The position numbers and the translations under genes were made by a program. Shown piece by piece: positions 1-10,039 of a stretch of 64,000 bases of DNA (its first letter is position 1; each line of letters begins with the position of its first letter). The notes under the pieces were generated by a model. That model was not told where the DNA came from. It worked only from the letters and a program-made list of their open reading frames with translations, and did no database searches. The stretch covers positions 65,038,001 through 65,102,000 of the forward strand of contig CM114271.1 in assembly GCA_050084515.1 (NCBI GenBank). The letters run 5' to 3'. The stretch is from Blasia pusilla (Eukaryota; Marchantiophyta; Marchantiopsida; Blasiales).

Positions 1-3000
1 CGAAGTTGTAGCACTAGAATATGAGCTAAGAGAAAGTTGTGCTCTCCGGCTCTCGAACACCCATGTCCCATGCTGGAGGGGATGTAACATACAATTGGAC
101 CATTGGATCTAGATAGGACTCTTGGGGGGGATGTGTGCGATGTAACCAGGGAGGATTTGAATAGTTCAGATCATGAAAGTTTGCTTATGAAAAGCCTCCA
201 AAATCTTCCTTTTTTTTTAGGGTTTGAAATTTTAACATTTTTTTCGGACGTCATTTGGCTATGAAAAAAATTCTGCATCATAAGGATGCATAGATTCATG
301 GCCTAACAAAGGTTCAGGTTTTTGGAGGTATTTTGATGAGGTTGTGTCTACATGACCTCACTAGATACGTGACCCCAAGCCTCGCCCAAAGCATGTCTAG
401 AAATATAGCTTTATGTACTTGAATATATTTCACCAAGGTATGCACTTTAACATATTCAACCAAGGAAAGATTTATGTTATTTAGCTTTTTAAGGAAGGTA
501 TTTTTTTCCTTTGGGAATATATATATACAATGTATATCTAAAATATAATATTTTTCTGCATTTAGTTACTTGTACCTCTTGATTTTTTCTACTTGGATTT
601 TGGATTGTGTCACCCCTTGCTTACGTACCAGGGCAGAATTGGCAAAAAAACCCCTATCTTATCGGCCAATACTTCAAAAATTTGGCCATTTCCGAATAAA
701 AGTGCCCCTATCTTTGCTCGCACAAGGGCAAGTAATCCAATGAAGAGTAAAGTCCCCGAGGTTAGATGTTTCCGTAATCTACTAAGATTATACATGAATT
801 GACTTTTATACCAGCTGCAAGTGGCAATATCTATCTTCTTATTTCTTATGCTACTTTGAAAGAAAATGAATTGCTCTCAAGCAAGGGCTTTCAGACCATT
901 CCGTGCCTTTTGAGGCCAAAGATCTTAATCTATATTCAAAATAGGCATGTCAGAAAACAAGTATTTAACCCGACATCTCTTACAAAATCTTCCACAATCT
1001 TCACGCCAAAGACCAAACAAATTGTTTTGTTACCTAAAGCTAGTAACCTTGCATGTAATGCATCGAAGCCAAAACGTAGTGAATAAAAGGATGGAATTTT
1101 TAGAATCTATTTTTATGTAGTAATATATTACAAATCTCCAAATACAAATACTTAATGGGATCTCTCATATCCATGTAACAATTGTGTTCCTTCTCCAAAT
1201 GATAGTTTGACTTCTAATTTTGATGAAACAACTATATTAACTTTGAATTATTAAAATAATAATAAGTCATAAAAAATAGAATATTCTCATTAGAAAAGAA
1301 ATATCCAAGTGAATATTCAGAAATTTATCCTTTTACTTAATCTTTCAATGTCTTGTACAATATTTTTTGTTTGAACACCTATTTTTTTATTGGATTTGAC
1401 CATCAACCATCATATGAATTGAATTCCTAAAACCTACGCTAGCTAAGAAAACATACAATTCCTTTTGAGAAGATAAAACATTTGACAAGTAAATATTTCC
1501 AACTCTCTCTAATGTTGAACCTTTTGAGCCTAATTAATGGTCATTGCCAAGGAAGGACAAATAGAAAATTGAAAACATCATAAATGAACAAATCAACCAA
1601 AATCAAATGCAATCAAAAGAATGGGTGGAATAAACATTCAAGCTTCAACATTCTTCATAGTCATTGTTATTGCATTTATAGCATGTTGACCAAATCTAAT
1701 AATTACTAGATGAATGTCCTTTGCATGTAAAGTTATCCCTTCGCTCCATTCATACTCCCTAATCGTATGATTGGAGTCCATTCTCAAAGTTTAATAATAT
1801 AATGATAAGGTAGTGTCATCATATTATTAAACATATTATTAAACATATTATAATCTTGGATGAGAAACATATAATATTTAAGAATTTTGTTGGGTCCAAT
1901 TGTCAAAACCCAAATCAACATTAAAAAAAGTATGCTCTAAAAAGATAAAAAATCATTAAAATAAAAAACGTACAAAGAATAACTCCATTATAAATTATAT
2001 CATAGATTTATGCTATTTTATGAAATAACCTCTCCAAGAAATTGAGACATAATTCTAGCATATTGGTCATGAAATACTTTTAAAAGTACTTAAAGTCCAA
2101 TATGTTGTTTGCTATCTTCATATTGATATGGCAATCAAATAAGATACATCATACTACAAGGAATTATCCAACAATTATCAAAGTATGTCATAATTCAACT
2201 AATTGATCATCCTTTCATGTTTAAACCTATTAAGATTATCTCATTTGCGTAGCCAAAATATAAATAAAGACGTCATAAATTAAACATGAGAAACATAAAA
2301 TAATGGATTGATATGTTAAAGAAAATAATACTGAAGTAGTTATGATTGGCAAAAAATTCAAGGTTTTGATAGTTGCAAGGATATGGAATGATTTTATGAT
2401 ATATTATAAGAAGAGAAAAAAATTAATCTAATTTTGTCCAAAGAAGAATGGATAAGTTTTGAGAGAAAATCATGGGACATCAATAAGATTGAAATTATTT
2501 GATATAATTCTTGTATATCTCTTATAAGTATACTAATGGGCAACCCTTGTCATGTATGGGAGCGAAGGGATTAATATTATATTGCATAAAAATATTTTCT
2601 TGTTACATGTAGAAGGGGAAACATTTTTATTGTTGCCCAATTGTCACATGTAGAGTAAAGAGATGTTTGCAAATCAAGAAATCATTTTCCAATAATAATA
2701 TAGATAAGGAGATGATATCTTCAAGGGTTTATTATTTTGGACTCCATTTTTTGAGATGTTTTTGTCATTCTTGAAAAAATGGTATTGGAGTTGATAAGAG
2801 TGAAAGATAACTTGAAAGTCCTTCCTTTTGGCCATGATCCACTCTTGAAAATTATTATCATTAGAGTCAGCAAGGTAAATCAAATCAATATGCCTCCATC
2901 TTTGACTATTGGATTATGCAACTCAAAGGATTGAGGGTAGAGAGGAATATGACTTTTACCATTGGGTTATGCAAAGGGCTTAAGTAGAGAGGAACATGAA

Positions 3001-3235
3001 GATTGTGAAGAATAAAATTATTATAATAGAATTAATCTGATAATTAAGATAGTTATAAAAAGGAATTGTACATCAGATAACACCAATCCCCGTATCAAGT
3101 TAGTTATGGATTCAAATGAACCCAAATTATTAAAATTAGAGTAGACGAAGTTTATCATACAAATTAATATAACATAAAAATTATATATAATTTTTATATC
3201 CTAAAAATTTACTTTCACAAATTGTATATATCTAC
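1..3235. other. AT-rich stretch without recognisable gene
   Basis: This stretch is strongly AT-rich. It has only short open frames (at most about 95 codons, e.g. 799-1086) that resemble no family I know. A short direct repeat with a 12-base unit (attaaacatatt) lies near 1819-1852. The right end abuts the 3' end of the non-LTR element. I see no RNA gene, transposon protein or promoter that can be supported. Confidence 0.6.
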
Positions 3236-3239
3236 TTTA

Positions 3240-3300
3240 TTATAAAATAAACCTCAAAAGAGGACAAAGAAAGGTAATGAAAACTCAAAAGAGGAGTCAA
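3240..3300 (-). repeat. Short duplication at the 3' end of non-LTR copy 1
   Basis: Reading the minus strand, copy 1 has the motif cctcttttgag twice, about 32 bases apart, just before its end. Copy 2 (28740-28800) has it once. The extra unit is a small duplication specific to copy 1. Confidence 0.6.
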
Positions 3301-3381
3301 AAAATGCATAAAAGAGTGCAAAAAGAAAATGGCGAAAAGCCAACGCAAACACCGGCTCAACGAGCTACACCACTGATAGCC

Positions 3382-4235
3382 TCAAACGAATTTGACAAGA
3401 ACACGAGTGGTTGGTAAGACGTGAATGGACGACGGGGCGAGCGATCCCCCCACCACCTCCGCACAACGTATCAATGCCAAGGCTTGTGCATGTTGTAAGG
3501 CCACTGAGATGAATTGCCGAAAATAAGTAGTAACTACCGAGAGAGAAGGACTACGGGAAGGGGCAAGGTGATGATTCTCGAGGGAGTGGTGAGCACATGT
3601 TTTCAAGAAAGTATCAAAAGACACATGTAAATGACTGAATACTTCCATTGCAAAAGAATAAATCCATCATTCGCATGTCTCAGAGCATAGCTTAACTCCT
3701 TGATTCTTGCTGTAGCTTCGGCCGCCAAACCTTTGGTATGTGCAACTCGACACACCAAGTCAAAATGTGTTGGATCAGCAACCACCACATCACTTAGTAT
3801 CCGGAATCCACCTCGAGACATAACAAGATCCACTCTCGTAGGAGAGGTCGCTTGTGTGATTGAAGGTAGGACATGGAGTTGCTCTTGCCCAACTGTGTAT
3901 CCTGCAGTACGAGCCACCGATGCTACCGCCTCTCTAATGACATAATGTGTGGCCGTTCGTTCTCCACCATGTGCATATCGGAGAGTATGGATACTTTTGG
4001 CATCAATGGGATCCCCACATACATAATTCGGCACACCTAAGAGAGAAGGATGGGGAAGTCCAAGACGTAACCGCAAAGTTGTTGAGAATATACTTCGAGG
4101 AAGACGAAATGGAAGAATAAGAGGATTTGCAGTAAGCCACGCCCCCGCTCCGGTACCAGAACATGAACGTAGACGAGCTTGATTAGCGTCAGAGGATGCC
4201 TTGGAGAGAATGCTGGAAAAGTTGATTTGATGCAT
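3382..4235 (-). pseudogene. Non-LTR C-terminal domain resembling restriction-like endonuclease
   Basis: This 210-codon block (3603-4235) has a Cys-x-Cys pair (NYVCGD; only one Cys survives here, CVCED in copy 2) followed by a His and basic residues. It then has RVDLVMSRGG and ILSDVVVADPT, a spaced Asp pattern like the PD-(D/E)xK restriction-like nuclease that follows a CCHC finger in R2-type elements. A conserved Lys lies further on (AARIKEL or ATARIKEL). A frame change near 3640 leads into a tail (3382-3648: HLHVSFDTFLKTCAHHSL). The domain is conserved between the two copies in this window, so it belongs to the element. The nuclease assignment is inferred from motif spacing. Confidence 0.6.
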
Positions 4236-4263
4236 ATTCTCGGAGATATGCTCTTGAAGTCAA

Positions 4264-4749
4264 TCAAGCCCTTCCGTAATCACTTGACTGAAAGGGGGTA
4301 GAATTGCTTGTGTAGCAAGAGGAAGAAGAGCTCGTGCAGATCTCAATTGTTGTTGAAATAACAAGTCTCCCTCCTCTACATGGGCGATATGATCCATCAA
4401 GATAGGTATATCTCCTTCGAGAAACCTTGAAGCCATAATCGGTGCTACCAACACCCAAATCTCCCAAAAAGGCTACGGGAGCATATGCGACTGTGGAGGA
4501 CGGTCCCACCCCTCCAAAAGAAATAGGCAAGATAGCTTGTCGTGAAGGAAAGACACCATCCTCTCCCTCAAAGGTTTTCGGGCCAAGAAGTTGACCAAAA
4601 GTTGCCAAGATAGAAGCATCAAAAGAGGCCAACCGATGTAAGAACCTTGAAGTGGGAGGAAAAGTGCAAAGAAGGTAGGAAGGACGTCGTAGAAAACATT
4701 GGGAGAGAATCCCATAAGCCATTTGGGGATCCCCTAGATGAGGTAACAA
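4264..4749 (-). pseudogene. Non-LTR element thumb/linker segment
   Basis: This open block of 161 codons follows the RT. It has a hydrophobic, leucine-rich start, then FGGVGPSSTVAYAPVAFLGDLGV, a segment that usually follows the RT thumb in this element type. Its C-terminal half is a frameshifted reading; another frame (4260-4454) continues the element protein. No catalytic residues are assigned. Confidence 0.5.
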
Positions 4750-4755
4750 ATGAAG

Positions 4756-5601
4756 TCATTCCACGTCTTTCAAAAGGGCCTCATCCAAGAACTTTGAGAC
4801 ATAGTCGATGAAGCCACTTGGAACCCCAAGAACTCTAACCCCTTCAATGTAGATGGAAAAATCAAGAGTAGGTGGGGTGAATGTTGAGGGAAGGCATGAA
4901 GGAGACCATACTCCATATTTACTAGGTTGGACTTGAAGGTTTAAGAAAGAGAGTTGCTCCACAAAATGGGTGTAAGCAGGAACCAATTCAGAAGGAGGAC
5001 ATATAATGTGAGTGTCATCAGCAACAGAAGGGAAAAGACAAGATGGAAATACTTGCGCTGATGCTCAAAGGGCACGAAAATGGGCAATGGCAAAGAGTGG
5101 GACACCTATGGCATCACCTTGACGTGTGCCACAAGCCGATTGTAGAATACTATATTCCCCAGAAGTAGCATGATGGGAATAGATAATGGGCGTATCATAG
5201 GCATAGAAGGAGCGAAGAAATGGAATGAGGCTTGCGAGTTGTCCTCTTGCACAACATAACTCCTCAAAGATGGTCGCACGAGAAACTGAATTGAATATGT
5301 TAGCCACATGGACTTGAATTGCTACCCAATCTGGATGAATATAAAGAGTGGAGCGAATCGCATGCACCACAGCCTCATAATCTCCAGGAGTTGCCACTCC
5401 AAATTGATGAGGAAATAAATGGGCACTAAAGTAAGGACGAAATTGCAAGTATAGGGATCGACTAACCAAGCGGTATAAAACCTCTCCAATAGCCAAAGGG
5501 CGCACACCTGAAGGAGGCTTATCCATAGCCAACAAACGACAAGCCCCTAAGAGCCTAGAGATACAGAATGGGAGACGACCTGCCGCCATATGTGCACACA
5601 T
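4756..5601 (-). pseudogene. Non-LTR reverse transcriptase domain
   Basis: The RT fingers and palm lie at 5065-5601. Recognisable blocks are the PSGVRPLAIGEVLYRLVSR motif, an LFPHQFGVATPGDYEAVVHA block, and the SACGTRQGDAIGVPLFAIA block, which matches the family's 'QGDPLSPLLF' region. After a frame change, the catalytic Asp pair lies at 5014-5019 in the context VADDTHII, where active elements usually have (Y/F)ADD. The segment 4756-4986 continues as palm/thumb. The expected conserved Asp of RT motif A is not clear: HVANIFNSVSR occupies the site where 'D..NAFNSVSR' is usual. The copy is probably inactive. Confidence 0.8.
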
Positions 5602-5661
5602 CTTATATAGAGAGACAAAGCCACTTGTTGAATCTATTGGGATAAAGCAATTGCGAAGATG

Positions 5662-6189
5662 CTAAAAAACCATCCCTGATAGCCCGCTTGCTAATAAGCG
5701 AGGAATATGCAGAAAAGCCCTTGTGAAAACCTCCAAGTCAAGCTCCAAGTCAAGGTCCGTTGTATAGTCTTCCACAAAAGGTGGAGCATCGCCACTTGAA
5801 AGAGGATGAAGAGCTTCTAAGAGAGCCACTTTTTCTGCACTTGGAACCACCCATGAAAGAGGACCCAATATTCCAACTCCACATGAAAACTCACCAACCT
5901 GCCCCAAAAGTAGACTTTGTCGAAGGCGTTGTTGTATTGAAGGCCTCCCATGATTGGCATGTTGAGTGGGATAAGCCGCAACTAAGGCCTTTGCTCGAAG
6001 TACATGCTCATTCTGAAGATTCTCGCAATCCCCAGATATAAAGCGTTGAATACTTGTGGAGGTTTCACGATGACCCGTTGCACCACCCCTTGGAGGGAGG
6101 ACTAAAACCCATTGTGGGAAGAGTAATAGGAGATACCAAGCATTTATATCTGTGGAGGCATGCGCTAACCTTTCTAATGGGAAAAGCAA
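5662..6189 (-). pseudogene. Non-LTR element region between finger and reverse transcriptase
   Basis: This open block of about 175 codons lies between the finger-bearing N-terminus and the RT and is in the same orientation. It contains a Gly/Arg-rich patch (PPRGGATGHRE), then a helical segment that probably corresponds to the RT-proximal extension. No catalytic motif is visible. It is assigned to the element only from position and strand. The frame is broken between 5662 and 5601, where the RT resumes. Confidence 0.5.
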
Positions 6190-6365
6190 AGCTTGTTGGG
6201 TGACGGGCGAAGAGCAATAGGAATGCGAGTGTAGAGTCTAGGACGAGGAAGACCTGGATGGAAAGAGCGAAGGAGATCAATTTGGCTTAACCATGTCCAA
6301 GGAGTTGTTGTGGGGAGTGCAGTAAGAGGTGATCTCGGGTTAGGGATTGAAGGCCCATGCATAGA

Positions 6366-6764
6366 TCAACAGTATCGCTGATGTCTTTTGATCCCATTAG
6401 GAGCAAACTCCTTACTACAAGGTATGCAACGAACCTTTGGTACAAATGGAGAAGTAGAAGGGTTATAAGGAGAGGAGGTGGGAGGTGCAAGAGGTGATGA
6501 TGGCCGACGATGAGGGGGTAAGTAGGTTGGGGAAGGAGGAGGAGGAAGAGGGGAGATTCGGGTAGAATAGATGGGAGTTGGAAGCAAGGGCAAAGATGAG
6601 ATATGTGGGGATGGCAAATTAGAAAGATTCGGTAATAGTGGATAAAGATTAGGCTCAATAGGACAAGGCGAAGAAGGGAGAAGAGGAGAATCCGGAAGAA
6701 ATGTAGTGAGTGTAATGGATGTATTAGCATCTGGCACAGGCCTAAACACGTCCAAAACTGACAT
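6366..6764 (-). pseudogene. Non-LTR element N-terminal region with C2HC zinc finger
   Basis: This 132-codon open frame is rich in Pro, Ser and Leu. It ends in a C-x2-C-x11-H-x3-C finger at residues 113-132 (VRCIPCSKEF... H..YC). N-terminal fingers of this kind bind target or template DNA in R2-type elements (family knowledge). The frame is broken on its 3' side before the next conserved block at 5662-6189. Its start is not fixed, because another open frame overlaps it (6287-6883). Confidence 0.55.
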
Positions 6765-6895
6765 TCCAAAAGAAAGTTATGAAAGAAATTGGAAACACCA
6801 AAAAAGAAGATATGAGGAGTAAGTGATCCACCGTCTAATGACCGGTATGAGGGAATGAGTTCGTAATATTGTGCCGAGCCCATATAAAAAATTCC

Positions 6896-8521
6896 AAAAA
6901 AGCAAGAAGAATCCCTTAAAATGGTAACCCAATATCATTCTACAAGGATAGCGCTATATTTGAAATTGCGTATAAAAATCTATGAGTACATTTAGGAGAG
7001 AAGGAGGTCTAAAGATTCCAAGAATTTTAGAAAATTGATTAAAAAAATGAAAAAAAAAACCCAAAATTCAAGCTTGAAAGATAAACACATTGAAAAGATC
7101 AAAGTGAAAGTAGTAAAATTCTCCTCCTCCAACCATTACAGCTTCTAACCAACTATACGCGCGGTGATGTTTGAAAGTTTTTCCTAAAACAAGTTCGATG
7201 GAGAGCTGGCTGACGAAGACTCAGATCCGCGCACGAACTTGATCTTTTTCTTGGAGACGCGTAGCATAAACAGTTTCTTACAGATTTCTTCCTCAGTCTG
7301 AATAAGACGATCAGACCGTCCACGGTGTCGGATTTCATCAGAGAGTCTGGAAGTTGAGAGGGTACGATGTCCGATCCGAAGCTATGAAAGTGGCTAGCCA
7401 GGTGTTCAGTTCAGTCCGTTCAGTGTACACAGCATCTTTCTAGGTCTGAGCTTTTCAGGTAGAGAAGTGGCTGTTGCAGAAAGCTAGAAAGATTAGCGTC
7501 AGTCTCTGGAGCTGTGAACCAGATCTAACATGAGAGGTTTCTTCAGGAGGGTTAAATAATTCGGGAAGTGTTCGTAGAAAAGGCCGCAGGGTGGAGATTA
7601 ATTGTGCAAGCTCCAAGCCGAATGTGATTTCATCGTGCCAATGGTGAGTCAGCCAACCTGCGAAGCTTTACGCGGCCATCGCAAGTTCTCACCATATCAT
7701 CCACAAACGTTTTCGACCTCCTTGAATCGCAAATCTATCCGAATCTTCCAGGAGTTTCAGGAGCACAGATTAACTTAAAGGCAATGGGAGATGAATTTTC
7801 TCCCGACTGAAAAATCACATGAGGATGGAAGCCGCTACACTGCTTGATAACCATGGTCGGTGGATGCGTGAAAATACCCCTGTGAACCTGCACTCTGCAA
7901 ACAAGAATGATAAATCAATTTTAGCTTCTCCGCGTGAGATCAAGGCCAAGCGTAGCTGAGATGAATAGAGTGTCTGACTGATATACTGTTCTAGATGGAG
8001 CCCTGATCGATCTCCAATCAATCCGGGATACGATCGCAAGCGATTGCAGCTGCACGCAATTACCAGAGCTACTACATGCGAGCTCCTCGGTAGCTCGCCG
8101 AAATGATCCTCTGCTCAATCAACGCACACAATCGGTCAATTTAAACTTCTCCACTTCCACCAGCACCAACGAAGCTTCGAGTGGCGGATCGTTTGCGGAA
8201 GAGCCGAAGTGAGGAAGGTTGGGAAAGCTTAATGAAAGCACACAGCTCCATCGACCTCGGGCGAGCGGCTATCTTTTCACAGTCCAGCGGGTGGAAGATA
8301 CGCACGATGGAAGAAGCCCATGCGAGCGTCCCATGCCGCTGGACGCAGGAGGTGAGAGATTGCACCATCGTCGCATTCTGTAATTAGTGAGGATTCTGGG
8401 CGTGCAGTATGTTCGTCGGAAGCCAACTCACCAACTCTTGTCAAAAGTCAGACGCGTCAATTCTTTAGCAGTATATTTCTACCCTTCCCCACTCAACTCT
8501 CCTCCGGCGAACGTTGAGAAT
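6896..8521. other. No recognisable gene
   Basis: This is moderately GC-balanced unique-looking sequence with only short open frames (up to 75 codons, e.g. 7815-8039 and 8141-8368) on both strands. None resembles a known family. It separates the non-LTR element from the inverted repeats upstream of the monooxygenase pseudogene. Confidence 0.5.
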
Positions 8522-8559
8522 GTTTTTGAAGTGTGTTCTTATAGAAGCACTTCAAAAAC
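8522..8559. repeat. Perfect 12-bp-stem inverted repeat
   Basis: GTTTTTGAAGTG (8522-8533) is exactly complementary to 8548-8559. A further 4-bp inner stem (TTCT/AGAA) sits inside the 14-base loop. The hairpin lies in a 112-codon open frame (8387-8725) that I do not recognise and do not regard as a gene. Confidence 0.85.
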
Positions 8560-8726
8560 CTTTCCCTTTTCTCTTCCCCGTGTTTGGTTAACAGATAAAA
8601 ACCTTATTCTAGATGGTGAATTTGTGCGCTGGCATATGGTGAGCGAATTTGAATCCAGGAACCGAATCATCGTACCCAAGCAAACAAGAAAGCTGTGGGT
8701 CAATGTTTCCGAATTCGCTTTTTAAT

Positions 8727-8778
8727 GAGGAACTATAGCTCCTCACGTTTTTCCAGATCCTATATAGGATCTGGAAAA
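8727..8778. repeat. Two adjacent palindromes, one 30 bp and perfect
   Basis: 8727-8744 is an 18-base palindrome with one mismatch (GAGGA..TCCTC around CTATAG). Directly after it, 8749-8778 is a perfect 30-base palindrome with no loop; its left half is TTTTCCAGATCCTAT. The pair sits about 35-85 bases upstream of the point where recognisable monooxygenase similarity begins, so it may mark the truncation junction. Confidence 0.9.
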
Positions 8779-8811
8779 CCATGATGGCTGGAGGAGAGGA
8801 AAGAAGAGGAG

Positions 8812-10039
8812 GAGTTCGGATACAGCAAACTGGTGGGAGCGCCCACCATCATCGTCGATAAGAACGACAGGTCAGGCGATGCGTGGCGCAATCGGTACAA
8901 ATCTCACTGTCTTCACAGTGCCGTGTGGGATACTCACCTGCCATACACTCCCTTCCCCAGTAATTGGCCCGTGTTCGCGTCCAAAGACAAGCTCGGAGAG
9001 TGGCTGCGATTCTACACCCGCGTAAAGGAGCTCGACTACTGGACATCCAGCTTCTGCAAACGCGCTAGCTACGATGCCACAGACAACCGATCGGAGGTGT
9101 CGGTGGATAGAGCCGGCACGGAACTGGTCCTGCGTCCTGCGTATGTGGTCCTTGCCACTGCGGTTTGCGGCATGGCGAATGTGCCGAGCTTTCCCCGTTC
9201 CAAGGCGTGCAGTGCCATTCCAGCCAATAGAGGTTCGGGGAAGAGTGGGCCGGCAACAAACAGTGCTTCGTCGTCGGTTCGAACAGCTCTGCGCACGACA
9301 TCTGCTTGGACCTGCTGGAGAAAGGAGCCGCTCAGGTCACCATGGTGGAGAAGGTTTCCACCTGCGTCGTGAGCCAACACAGACGTGGTCCACCTTGTGG
9401 AGATTGATGGCTTACTGCGAAGCCTCTCCCACCGACACCGCAGACCTCAAGGCAGCCTCCGTCCCTTTCAAGGTGGCCCCTCGGTCTCCTCGATTCCCTA
9501 CTTCAGTCACGTTGCCGAAATCAGAGCGGAGTTCTACGCCAGCTCGGAAAAGGGTCGGGTTGCAGATCGACTTCGGCGGAGATAGCTCGGGGTTCTTCAT
9601 GAAGGGTGTACGGCGCGGGGATACTAGATAGACGTCGGGGCCTCGCAGCATGTGGCGAGCGGCGCGATCACGCTCAAGAATGGAGCGGCGAAAGCGAAGT
9701 AGGTGAGGCCGAAATCGGTGTTGTTAACGGATGGCGCGGAGATTCGTGCCGATCTGCTGGTTTATTCCACGGGGTATGCCCCCGTTACCGAAGTAGTTGC
9801 CCTTGTCTGCAGGTGTTGGGGACTGAGATCCGATACTCACAACGATCCTGGGGCATGGGAGAGAGAACTGCGCAACATGTGGAAGGAATCCTTCGCAGCA
9901 GCCCGGTCCGCGGTTCCATGGCGGAAGTCTGATTCACTGCAGGTACTACTCCCTCATTCTGGCTCTCCAGATCAAAGCGCGATTCGAAGGTATTCCCACA
10001 CCGGTTTATGCGCTTGCTCTGGTTCATCATGTCAATTGA
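8812..10039 (+). pseudogene. Truncated flavin-dependent monooxygenase pseudogene
   Basis: The translated pieces match a flavoprotein monooxygenase of the NAD(P)/FAD type: VGAPTIIVDKNDRSGDAWRN, then LPYTPFPSNWPVF and a DKLGEWLRFYTRV block (8824-9040), LRPAYVVLATAVCGMANVP (9130-9190), and the NADPH-site block FVVGSNSSAHDICLDLLEKG (9258-9330). Further pieces are ADLKAASVPFK, DFGGDSSGFFMKGVRRG, DGAEIRADLLVYSTGYAPV (9728-9785), and a C-terminal FHGGSLIHCRYYSLILALQIK block ending at TGA 10037-10039. Reading through it needs frames 1, 3, 2, 1, 2, 1 and 2 in turn, plus in-frame TAGs at 9228 and about 9700. The N-terminal FAD-binding GxGxxG region is absent. The sequence is closer to the class common in bacteria and fungi than to plant YUCCA proteins, as judged from memory. 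No intron is needed to align it. Confidence 0.85.

Larger units (their letters stand above)
3236..6895 (-). mobile_element. Decayed non-LTR retrotransposon (copy 1), R2-like domain order
   Basis: The element reads leftward. In order it has a Pro/Ser-rich N-terminus with a Cys2-His-Cys finger (6366-6764), a linker domain (5662-6189), a reverse transcriptase (about 4756-5601), a thumb/linker (4264-4749), a C-terminal domain with a CxC..H finger and spaced Asp residues (3603-4235), and a tail (3382-3648). The 3' end (about 3236) is defined by alignment with a second copy at 20478-28800. Both copies end in the same short motif (ggtttattttataataaag) and neither has a long poly(A). Several frameshifts and stops make it non-autonomous. 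N-terminal finger, RT and C-terminal putative endonuclease is the order of R2-type elements. Typical angiosperm L1/RTE LINEs carry an N-terminal APE endonuclease instead. The 5' boundary is approximate, and clade placement is inference. Confidence 0.75.

Noticed and set aside
1-60. Word tctcgaacacccat shared with the PHD-coding part at 30.48 kb
   Set aside because: Only 14 bases match. The surrounding translation does not continue the finger or the integrase.
8824-9785. YUCCA auxin-biosynthesis gene
   Set aside because: The diagnostic blocks match the other flavin monooxygenase class, and the FAD-binding N-terminus is absent.
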